From IMCC26077 sp964561165 (GTDB lineage: Bacteria > Actinomycetota > Actinomycetes > Nanopelagicales > Nanopelagicaceae), in contig CAZLOJ010000040.1 in assembly GCA_964561165.1 (NCBI GenBank), forward strand, positions 1 to 10,244: a stretch of 10,244 bases of DNA. The letters run 5' to 3'. A program made the translations under genes and the position numbers. The notes beneath the pieces are model-generated. The model did not search any database, was not told the origin of the DNA, and was given only the letters and a program-made list of their open reading frames with translations. How positions within the stretch are numbered: the stretch's first letter is position 1; every line of letters starts with the position of its first letter. Below, one piece after another: positions 1 to 5,334 of this stretch.

Positions 1-1203
1 CTTGCTCTCTTTTATGGTGGAATGGTTCGAGCCAAAGGCGTCTTGAACATGATGATGATGTCGTTTATCTCCATGGGAATTGTTTCTGTCCTATGGGTTC
101 TCTATGGATATTCGATGGCTTTTGGTAAAGATCTTGGTGGTGGATTACTCGGTGATCCATTCCAGATGTTCGGACTCACGAAAGAGATTGCGCCAGATTC
201 CTTCTTCGGCACTATCCCTACCTCAGTCTTCATTGCATTCCAAGCGATGTTCGCCATCATTACAGTGGCGCTCATCTCGGGTGCGATTGCCGATCGGACG
301 AAGTTCGGCGGGTGGATCGTATTCGTAATCGTCTGGTCCACATTGGTCTACTTCCCAGTTGCGCACTGGGTATTTGATTTCGATAGCGGCGAAAGTGATC
401 CTGGAGGGTGGATTGCTAATCAATTGAAGGCAATCGACTTTGCAGGTGGTACTGCTGTTCATATCAACGCAGGTATCGCAGGCCTTGCTGCAGCACTTGT
501 CATCGGCAAGCGCGTTGGTTTTGGTCGCGAAGGCTTCAAGCCACACAACCTAACGCTTGTCATGATTGGCGCCGGGTTGCTCTGGTTCGGTTGGTTTGGC
601 TTTAACGCAGGCTCTGCGGTTGCTTCGAATGCGACCGCTGGAATCACCTTCCTTAATACATTTGTCGCAACGGGTGCAGCAATGCTCGCATGGTTGGTAG
701 TGGAAAAAATTCGCGATGGCAGGGCAACGAGCCTGGGTGCCGCATCAGGTGTTGTCGCTGGTTTGGTAGCTATCACTCCCGCGTGCTCTGCGGTGAATCC
801 ACTTGGCGCCATTGCACTTGGTGCGATTTCTGGTGCGCTCTGCGCGCTCGCCGTCGGTTTGAAGTACAAACTTGGTTATGACGATTCGCTCGACGTCGTT
901 GGCGTACACCTTGTAGGTGGACTCGCTGGCTCAATCCTCGTGGGAGTCTTTGCAACCTCTGACGCGCCAGCGGGAATCAACGGCCTGCTCTTTGGTGGTG
1001 GATTCGATCAGCTCAACCGTCAAATCATCGCCAGCGTTGCTGTATTGGCCTATTCATTTATTGTCACGTACATCATTGCGAAGATCATCGATAAGACAAT
1101 TGGCTTCAGAATTGCAACCGAAGCTGAATCGAAGGGTATCGATTTATCTGAGCATGCTGAATCAGCGTATGAACTAGGTGGAGCTCGTGGAGGTGCGTTC
1201 TAA
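1..1203 (+). CDS. amt: Ammonium channel protein Amt (5' end outside window)
   Basis: Integral membrane ammonium channel of the Amt/Mep/Rh family, which conducts ammonium across the cytoplasmic membrane as a trimer. The reading frame is open from base 1 and reads LALFYGG directly before the first in-frame ATG at 22. This is the usual Amt motif near the first membrane helix, so the true start lies upstream and ATG 22 is internal. Visible family marks are the first twin histidine (codon 460-462, in GGTAVHINAG), the second twin histidine (codon 907-909, in VGVHLVGG) and the WFGWFGFNAGSA segment. About 400 residues are present, so only a short N-terminal part is missing. The C-terminal cytoplasmic tail is complete. 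The stop overlaps the glnB start by one base (TAATG), which implies co-transcription with the PII protein that normally plugs this channel. Confidence 0.96.
   Translation, partial: LALFYGGMVRAKGVLNMMMMSFISMGIVSVLWVLYGYSMAFGKDLGGGLLGDPFQMFGLTKEIAPDSFFGTIPTSVFIAFQAMFAIITVALISGAIADRTKFGGWIVFVIVWSTLVYFPVAHWVFDFDSGESDPGGWIANQLKAIDFAGGTAVHINAGIAGLAAALVIGKRVGFGREGFKPHNLTLVMIGAGLLWFGWFGFNAGSAVASNATAGITFLNTFVATGAAMLAWLVVEKIRDGRATSLGAASGVVAGLVAITPACSAVNPLGAIALGAISGALCALAVGLKYKLGYDDSLDVVGVHLVGGLAGSILVGVFATSDAPAGINGLLFGGGFDQLNRQIIASVAVLAYSFIVTYIIAKIIDKTIGFRIATEAESKGIDLSEHAESAYELGGARGGAF
1189..1193 (+). promoter_or_regulatory. Ribosome binding site of glnB
   Basis: GGAGG ends nine bases before ATG 1203 and eighteen bases before the alternative ATG 1212. 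The spacing favours initiation at 1203, although the 1212 start gives the family's usual N-terminus. Confidence 0.6.
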
Positions 1204-1550
1204 TGGCAACAATGAACCTGATAACTGCAATCATCAAGCCGCAGAAGCTTGATGATGTAAAAGATGCGCTGAGCGCAAAAGGTATTCACGGTATGACCGT
1301 CTCAGAGGCCAGTGGTTTTGGTCGACAAGGTGGCCATACAGAGGTGTATCGCGGCGCTGAAGTGACCGTGCGCTTTGTTCCCAAAGTGCGAATAGAAATT
1401 CTCGTCGCAGCGACAGATGCGGCGGGGGCAATTGACGCGATAGTCAAAGCTGCGGGAACGGGATCAATTGGTGATGGCAAAGTCTGGTCCATCCCAGTTG
1501 AAGAGGTAGTCCGAGTTCGCACCGGAGAGCGCGGTATCCCTGCGTTATAA
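1203..1550 (+). CDS. glnB: Nitrogen regulatory PII protein lacking the T-loop tyrosine
   Basis: Trimeric PII signal protein that senses 2-oxoglutarate and ATP/ADP and controls targets such as Amt. Starting at ATG 1212 gives MNLITAIIKP and exactly 112 residues, the E. coli GlnB length; starting at 1203 adds three residues but has the better-placed ribosome binding site. In the 112-residue numbering the sequence shows the KLDDVK helix, GFGRQGGHTEVYRGAE, the PKVRIEI strand with Lys58, IGDGKVW, and the RVRTGERG C-terminal nucleotide-binding segment. The odd part is the T-loop. Residue 51, normally the tyrosine that GlnD uridylylates or adenylylates, is valine (codon GTG), while Tyr46 is kept. Gly40 and Arg54 replace the usual Lys and Asp, and Gln11 replaces Phe. 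No glnD follows, although actinobacteria such as Streptomyces have amtB-glnK-glnD-ffh. I infer a PII that works by ligand binding alone. GlnB and GlnK cannot be told apart here; linkage to amt favours a GlnK-like role. Confidence 0.95.
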   Translation: MATMNLITAIIKPQKLDDVKDALSAKGIHGMTVSEASGFGRQGGHTEVYRGAEVTVRFVPKVRIEILVAATDAAGAIDAIVKAAGTGSIGDGKVWSIPVEEVVRVRTGERGIPAL

Positions 1551-1565
1551 GCAGCAGTAGCCAGT

Positions 1566-1571
1566 TAGGCT
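1566..1571 (+). promoter_or_regulatory. Probable leaderless promoter (-10 box) of ffh
   Basis: TAGGCT matches the actinobacterial -10 pattern TANNNT. It ends exactly six bases before the GTG start of ffh at 1578, so transcription would begin at or next to the start codon. I see no clear -35 element. AGGGGA lies directly against the GTG with no spacer, so it is badly placed as a Shine-Dalgarno sequence. The hexamer is also the right arm of the dyad TAGCC-N5-GGCTA (1558-1572). Confidence 0.55.
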
Positions 1572-1577
1572 AGGGGA

Positions 1578-3041
1578 GTGTTTGATGCGCTGACCTCGCG
1601 GATGTCGCGAACCCTAGCCGGACTTCGTAGTCGCGGGCGGATCAATCCTGTTGATCTTGAATCAACGTTAGGAGAGATCCGCACCGCGCTTTTAGAGGCC
1701 GATGTTGCGCTCATTGTTGTTGATCAGCTGGTAGATGAAGTAAGGCGTCGTGGATTAGAAGCGCTCTCGCTCAAACAATCAGGAATCAATCCAGCGCAAC
1801 AGGTCATCACGATCATTCATGAAGAGATTCTCAAAGTCCTAGGAACCAATGCGAGAGCGCTCGCAACAGCAAAGCGACCACCGTCGAAGATCATGTTGGC
1901 TGGACTTCAAGGCTCTGGAAAGACAACGCTTGCGGGCAAGTTGGCGCTCTGGCTAAAGGAGCAGGGCAATACCCCGTTACTAGTCGCTTGTGATCTTGCC
2001 AGGCCTAACGCTGTGCAGCAGTTGCAGATAATCGGCGAACAGATTGGCGTTCCAGTTTTCGCGCCAGAAGCTGGTAACGGAATTGGCGATCCTATAAAAG
2101 TTGCGGCGGAAGGGTTAGCTTTTGCCGAGAAGCGATTACATAACTATGTAATTTTTGATACTGCAGGTCGACTTGGAGTCGATGTTGAGTTAATGAAGCA
2201 AGCGCGCGCAATTAAGAGCGCTATCACTCCCGATGACACACTCTTTGTTGTCGATGCAATGACTGGCCAAGATGCTGTAAATACGGCACATGCATTCAAC
2301 ACAGCAGTTGGCATTGATGGTGTCGTCCTCACCAAAGTCGATAGCGATGCGCGAGCTGGAGCTGCACTTTCTGTTACATCGGTTATTGGAAAACCCATTC
2401 TCTTTCTCTCGACCGGAGAGAAGAGCCAAGATTTTGAACCGTTCTACCCCGAGCGAATGGCGCAGCGAATTCTCGGTATGGGGGATGTCGCAACTTTGGC
2501 GGAACAAGCTAAGAAAGCCTTAGATGAAAAGAGCGCCGCGCGACTCGAAGAGAAGTTCACCAGCGGTGAAGATTTCACATTCGAAGATTTCTTAGAGCAG
2601 CTGCAAGCGATGAAGAAGATGGGTTCAATGTCAAAGCTGCTTGGCATGTTGCCAGGAATGCCTGGCGCCCAAGGCGCTGCGATGAAAAAGCAGATTGAAT
2701 CAATTGATGACAGCGAGACCGATCGTGCGGCAGCAATCATCCAATCGATGACCCCGCAAGAGCGAATCAATCCCAAGATAATCAACGGTTCACGTCGCCT
2801 TCGAATCGCAAAGGGCAGCGGCCATGAAGTCTCCACCGTCAATCGCTTACTTGATCGATTTACCGCTGCTCAGAAAGCGATGAAGCAGCTTCGTCAGGGC
2901 GGCTCCGGTATGGGGCCAGGTCCAGGGTTGCCGCCAGGGCTCGGGTCAATGGGCGCGCGTCCTGCTCGAGCGAACGAGCGGCCAGTAAAGAAATCTCGCT
3001 CTGGTAACCCCGCCAAGCGGGCCCAAGAGGAGCGCGGCTAG
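1578..3041 (+). CDS. ffh: Signal recognition particle protein Ffh (SRP54)
   Basis: GTPase subunit of the signal recognition particle. It binds signal peptides on nascent chains together with 4.5S RNA and docks with FtsY at the membrane. The GTG start gives MFDALTSRM, the family's typical N-terminus, so the internal ATG at 1602 is not preferred. Its 487 residues hold the N domain (about 1-90), the G domain with P-loop GLQGSGKTT (109-117), DLARPNAVQQL, DTAGR (194-198) and TKVD (252-255), then the methionine-rich M domain with MLPGMPG and the RNA-binding GSRRLRIAKGSG (404-415). A Gly/Pro-rich, basic tail of about 40 residues ends the protein. The segment after TKVD reads SDARAG where the family almost always has GDARGG, so two glycines are changed. 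The gene sits 27 bases after glnB and probably has its own leaderless promoter. Identification is certain. Confidence 0.98.
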   Translation: MFDALTSRMSRTLAGLRSRGRINPVDLESTLGEIRTALLEADVALIVVDQLVDEVRRRGLEALSLKQSGINPAQQVITIIHEEILKVLGTNARALATAKRPPSKIMLAGLQGSGKTTLAGKLALWLKEQGNTPLLVACDLARPNAVQQLQIIGEQIGVPVFAPEAGNGIGDPIKVAAEGLAFAEKRLHNYVIFDTAGRLGVDVELMKQARAIKSAITPDDTLFVVDAMTGQDAVNTAHAFNTAVGIDGVVLTKVDSDARAGAALSVTSVIGKPILFLSTGEKSQDFEPFYPERMAQRILGMGDVATLAEQAKKALDEKSAARLEEKFTSGEDFTFEDFLEQLQAMKKMGSMSKLLGMLPGMPGAQGAAMKKQIESIDDSETDRAAAIIQSMTPQERINPKIINGSRRLRIAKGSGHEVSTVNRLLDRFTAAQKAMKQLRQGGSGMGPGPGLPPGLGSMGARPARANERPVKKSRSGNPAKRAQEERG

Positions 3042-3050
3042 TTTCGCCGC
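3034..3050 (+). repeat. Weak hairpin over the ffh stop codon
   Basis: GCGGC (3034-3038) and GCCGC (3046-3050) can form a 5-bp stem around a 7-base loop that contains the ffh stop. Only four T residues follow, several bases later, so this is a poor terminator candidate. TAGTTT within the loop (3039-3044) also matches the TANNNT -10 pattern and could start the rpsP leader near 3051. Confidence 0.2.
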
Positions 3051-3066
3051 ACCCGTTTTGGCGGTT

Positions 3067-3145
3067 CGGGCAGCTGCTGGCAAGATAAGCACCCTTGGGA
3101 ACGGGCCCTCTCTCCCGTCCTCATAACCCTCGAGGCAGTTGCCCG
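3067..3145 (+). promoter_or_regulatory. Structured RNA leader upstream of rpsP
   Basis: The 137 bases between ffh and rpsP hold no gene but can fold well. CGGGCAGCTGC (3067-3077) pairs with GCAGTTGCCCG (3135-3145) as an 11-bp helix with one internal G-U pair, extendable by a U-G pair at 3078/3134. Inside it, 3097-3105 and 3114-3121 form a second hairpin: five pairs (ACGGG/CCCGT), a bulged A at 3100, then three more pairs including one G-U, closed by the loop CCCTCTCT. The remaining 33 bases to the rpsP GTG carry the ribosome binding site. The fold was worked out by hand. Autogenous control by S16, or by another protein of this operon, is inference. I do not recognise it as a known leader class. 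Confidence 0.45.
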
Positions 3146-3169
3146 CTTCCTCATTACATACAAGAACTT

Positions 3170-3173
3170 GGAG
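3170..3173 (+). promoter_or_regulatory. Ribosome binding site that fixes the rpsP start
   Basis: GGAG lies five bases before GTG 3179. This supports the GTG start rather than the in-frame ATG at 3095, which would add 28 residues not found in S16 and would run through the structured leader. Confidence 0.7.
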
Positions 3174-3178
3174 AGTTT

Positions 3179-3706
3179 GTGGCTGCAAAAATTCGTTTGG
3201 CACGCATGGGAAAGATTCGTACCCCACATTTCCGTATCGTCGTTGCTGATTCGCGCTCAGCGCGTAACAGCAAGGCGATCGAAGAGATCGGGCGTTACTC
3301 ACCTGCGCAAGAGCCATCATTGATCATTATTAATTCTGAGCGCGCGCTCTATTGGATGGGCGTTGGTGCAACACCAACACCTGCAGTGGAAGCGCTCTTG
3401 AAGATCACTGGTGATTGGCAGAAGTATTATGACCTGCCAGGCAAAGAGGGCACGCTCAAAGTTGCTCCACCACGCCCTGATCGCCGCGCAGCTTTTGAAG
3501 CAGCGGCAAAAGAAGCGATGAACGAGCCGAAAGATGGCGCAACCACATTGAAGAAGCGCGCAGCAGAGAAGCTCGCTGCGAAAGCGGCTCCAAAAGCGGA
3601 AGTAGCGGAAGAAGTTCCAGCTGCAGCACCAGCGCAAGAGACTGCAGAATCAGTTGCGGCTCCTGAAGCAGAGAGCGCACCTGAGAGCGCTCCAGCAAGC
3701 GAGTAG
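3179..3706 (+). CDS. rpsP: 30S ribosomal protein S16 with long C-terminal tail
   Basis: Ribosomal protein S16, an early 30S assembly protein bound to the 5' domain of 16S rRNA. The GTG start gives (M)AAKIRLARMGK, the usual S16 N-terminus. The S16 core continues through RIVVADSRSARNSKAIEEIGRY, the SERALYWMGVGA segment and TGDWQKYYDLPG, ending near residue 90. The protein is 175 residues long, about twice the core. The extra 85 or so residues are low complexity: first Ala/Lys-rich and basic (KKRAAEKLAAKAAPK), then Ala/Glu/Pro-rich and acidic to the end. Actinobacterial S16 proteins often carry such tails, but this one is long. khpA starts two bases after the stop, so the two are surely co-transcribed. 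Expression may depend on the structured leader upstream. Confidence 0.97.
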   Translation: MAAKIRLARMGKIRTPHFRIVVADSRSARNSKAIEEIGRYSPAQEPSLIIINSERALYWMGVGATPTPAVEALLKITGDWQKYYDLPGKEGTLKVAPPRPDRRAAFEAAAKEAMNEPKDGATTLKKRAAEKLAAKAAPKAEVAEEVPAAAPAQETAESVAAPEAESAPESAPASE

Positions 3707-3708
3707 CC

Positions 3709-3942
3709 ATGATTGATGAGGCGTTAGAACATCTCATCAAAGGGATAGTTGATCATCCCTCTGATGTTGTGGTGAGCGAAAAAAATGGTCGTCGTGGTTT
3801 AACGTACGAAGTGCGCGTTCATCCTGAAGATATCGGCAAGGTAATTGGTCGCGCTGGACGGACTGCGAAAGCGCTTCGGACAGTTGCTAGCGCACTTGCC
3901 CGTCGTCCCATTCGAGTAGATCTGCTCGAGGCTGACGAATAA
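3709..3942 (+). CDS. khpA: Small KH-domain RNA-binding protein KhpA
   Basis: Single KH-domain RNA-binding protein of the KhpA/YlqC family, which in Gram-positive bacteria pairs with KhpB (Jag) to bind RNA and influence cell elongation and division. All 77 residues form one KH domain. The GxxG loop is GRAG at 47-50 within IGKVIGRAGRTAKALR, preceded by the strand segment TYEVRVHPEDIG. The length is normal for the family. It lies two bases after rpsP and two bases before rimM. This rpsP-khpA-rimM-trmD order is conserved in actinobacteria and many Firmicutes and points to a role linked to ribosome or RNA maturation. There is no strong Shine-Dalgarno sequence, so translational coupling to rpsP is likely. 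Confidence 0.93.
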   Translation: MIDEALEHLIKGIVDHPSDVVVSEKNGRRGLTYEVRVHPEDIGKVIGRAGRTAKALRTVASALARRPIRVDLLEADE

Positions 3943-3944
3943 CA

Positions 3945-4463
3945 ATGCTCCTGACCGTCGGCCGAATTGGTCGCGTTCATGGCATACGCGGTGAAGTCAC
4001 CGTTGAAGTACTGACAGATTCGCCAGAAGAGCGTTTCTATCCCGGCGCTCAATTAACTACTGAGCCGGCACGCGCTGGTGGACTAACAATTTCAACTGCC
4101 AGATGGCACAACTCGACATTGCTCCTTGGTTTTATTGGTTTCGACGATAGGAATGCAGGAGAAAGTTTGCGCAATGTGCAACTGCTTGCCGAAGTCGATC
4201 TCGATGATGTCGATGACGATGAGTACCACATCCAACAATTGATGGGCTTGAAGGTCTTTCATATCTCAGATCCTCAATTTTCCACTGAAATCGGTGAGGT
4301 CAGCGGAGTTATCACGGGAGTTGCCCAAGATTTACTCGAAATTACCAAGCCAGATGGCAGAGAATTTCTCATTCCATTTGTGAAGGCATTGGTGCCAACA
4401 GTAGATATTTCGGGCGGGAAAGTTCTTATCGATCCTCCAGGAGGTCTCATCGATGAAGATTGA
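3945..4463 (+). CDS. rimM: Ribosome maturation factor RimM
   Basis: RimM helps assemble the head of the 30S subunit, binding S19 and the 3' domain of 16S rRNA. The 172 residues are of normal length. The N-terminal RimM domain (about 1-85) opens with VGRIGRVHGIRGEVTV, the family signature. The C-terminal PRC-barrel domain (about 95-168) includes YHIQQLMGLKVF, a LIPFVKALVPTVD segment and the closing IDPPGGL. The linker DLDDVDDDEY is strongly acidic. The start follows khpA by two bases and has no clear ribosome binding site. The 3' end overlaps trmD by 11 bases, and the trmD ribosome binding site lies inside rimM codons. Placement between S16 and TrmD matches the classic rpsP-rimM-trmD-rplS operon. 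Confidence 0.96.
   Translation: MLLTVGRIGRVHGIRGEVTVEVLTDSPEERFYPGAQLTTEPARAGGLTISTARWHNSTLLLGFIGFDDRNAGESLRNVQLLAEVDLDDVDDDEYHIQQLMGLKVFHISDPQFSTEIGEVSGVITGVAQDLLEITKPDGREFLIPFVKALVPTVDISGGKVLIDPPGGLIDED
4439..4444 (+). promoter_or_regulatory. Ribosome binding site of trmD inside rimM
   Basis: AGGAGG lies eight bases before the trmD ATG and within the last codons of rimM. It is one of the strongest Shine-Dalgarno sequences in the window and explains how trmD is translated despite the 11-base overlap. Confidence 0.75.
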
Positions 4464-5154
4464 TATCGCCACTCTTTTCCCTGAGTACTTCGCACCATTG
4501 TCGCTCTCGCTATTGGGTAAAGCGCAAACAGAGGGCATTGTGGAATTCACGACACATAACCTTCGTGATCATGCGCCAGGAGTACATAAGAGCGTTGATG
4601 ACACTCCTTACGGCGGTGGCGCGGGTATGGTGATGATGGCGGAGCCAATCGCTCAAACCATCGACCCATTATTGCAAAAGAATCCGCAATTGATTTTGGT
4701 TATCCCCACGCCATCGGGCGAGAGGTTCACTCAACCGATTGCAGAGAAACTCTCACATGCGAGCCATCTGCTTTTTTTATGTGGTCGCTATGAGGGAATT
4801 GATGCGCGCGTTCCAGAGTATTACCGGAGCGTTGCGCAGATCGAAGTTCTTGAACTCTCGTTAGGTGACTATGTGCTTGCTGGTGGCGAAGTAGCAACTC
4901 TTGCAATGATCGAGGCAATCATTCGACTTGTTCCCGGAGTTCTCGGAAATCCGGATTCATTACTTGAGGAATCGCATGTGCTGCGCGATGGCGAAGGCGA
5001 TGGCGCCGAAGTCTTGGTGGAATACCCGAACTACACCAAACCTCCACTCTGGCGCGGCCTTGAAGTGCCCGAGATTCTCACCTCAGGCAATCACGGAGCA
5101 ATCGCCCGCTGGCGCCTTGAGCAGGCGCGGGCTCGCGCTCACCGCCTCAAGTAG
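4453..5154 (+). CDS. trmD: tRNA (guanine-N1)-methyltransferase TrmD
   Basis: SAM-dependent SPOUT methyltransferase that makes m1G at position 37 of tRNAs reading CNN-type codons and so prevents +1 frameshifts. It acts in the cytoplasm as a dimer. The 233 residues show the full family pattern: MKIDIATLFPEYF, DDTPYGGGAGMVMM, the LFLCGRYEGIDARV segment, the trefoil-knot SAM site LSLGDYVLAGGE, IIRLVPGVLGN with the conserved Arg (Arg154 in E. coli numbering), and NYTKPPLWRGLEVPEIL followed by SGNHGAIARWR. The catalytic aspartate (Asp169 in E. coli, TEDS motif) appears as Glu173 in LLEESH, and a few extra residues (RDGEGDGAEV) follow it. By-eye alignment makes this substitution likely but not certain. 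The next gene, rplS, is separated by 180 bases with its own promoter, unlike operons where the two are adjacent. Confidence 0.97.
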   Translation: MKIDIATLFPEYFAPLSLSLLGKAQTEGIVEFTTHNLRDHAPGVHKSVDDTPYGGGAGMVMMAEPIAQTIDPLLQKNPQLILVIPTPSGERFTQPIAEKLSHASHLLFLCGRYEGIDARVPEYYRSVAQIEVLELSLGDYVLAGGEVATLAMIEAIIRLVPGVLGNPDSLLEESHVLRDGEGDGAEVLVEYPNYTKPPLWRGLEVPEILTSGNHGAIARWRLEQARARAHRLK

Positions 5155-5170
5155 GGCCGTGAGTAGGGCC
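5151..5170 (+). repeat. Short direct repeat across the trmD stop
   Basis: GTAGGGCC occurs at 5151-5158 and again at 5163-5170, a 12-base period. The trmD stop codon TAG lies in the first copy. The related word TAGGGCG recurs at 5218-5224. It could be a small tandem duplication; no function is evident. Confidence 0.5.
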
Positions 5171-5189
5171 TTAAGGAGCGGGGCCGGAT

Positions 5190-5218
5190 TTGGGTAATCT
5201 CCAGGCGCACGGCAGAAT
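5190..5218 (+). promoter_or_regulatory. Probable rplS promoter
   Basis: TTGGGT (5190-5195) and CAGAAT (5213-5218) are separated by 17 bases, the usual -35/-10 spacing. CAGAAT matches TATAAT at four of six positions. The 11-base word AGAATAGGGCG (5214-5224) occurs identically before era (9822-9832), where it also fits a -10 element. Transcription would begin near 5224-5225 and leave a leader of about 110 bases before rplS. Confidence 0.5.
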
Positions 5219-5224
5219 AGGGCG

Positions 5225-5334
5225 TCTTGGCGAGAAATGCGCCCCGCCGCAGGGGAGCGAGTTTCTGATCGCGAAGTGGTCCTAACCAGGTTATCGACCT
5301 GCGGCGATTACCAGAGAAAAACGAGATAGCAACT
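5225..5334 (+). promoter_or_regulatory. Structured leader RNA upstream of rplS with two exclusive folds
   Basis: Fold A is one long hairpin at 5233-5266: AGAAA pairs with TTTCT, then a U-G pair, one G/A mismatch, CGC with GCG, a bulged A and CCC with GGG around a 7-base loop. Fold B pairs CGCCGCAGG (5245-5253) perfectly with CCTGCGGCG (5298-5306), nine base pairs, enclosing a small TGGT-CCTA-ACCA hairpin (5277-5288). The two folds share bases 5245-5253 and cannot coexist. The rplS start has no strong Shine-Dalgarno sequence. L19 leaders are known in Firmicutes; whether this one is related cannot be judged by eye. Regulation by L19 is inference. Confidence 0.5.

Noticed and set aside
22..24. 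First in-frame ATG as the amt start
   Set aside because: The frame is open to base 1 and the preceding LALFYGG residues are conserved Amt sequence, so the gene begins outside the window.
3034..3060. Rho-independent terminator after ffh
   Set aside because: The stem is only 5 bp and the four T residues are not adjacent to it.
3095..3178. Upstream ATG giving S16 28 extra residues
   Set aside because: The added residues do not resemble S16. GTG 3179 has a well-spaced GGAG and yields the normal N-terminus.
2946..3320. Antisense ORF over the ffh-rpsP junction
   Set aside because: It is opposite two certain genes, its product resembles nothing I know, and it has no ribosome binding site.
5169..5176. 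CCTTAAGG palindrome after trmD as a terminator or operator
   Set aside because: It is only eight bases, with no spacer able to form a loop and no T run, and chance occurrence is plausible.
4928..5197. ORF overlapping the trmD 3' end in another frame
   Set aside because: It is a shadow of trmD with no recognisable protein motif.
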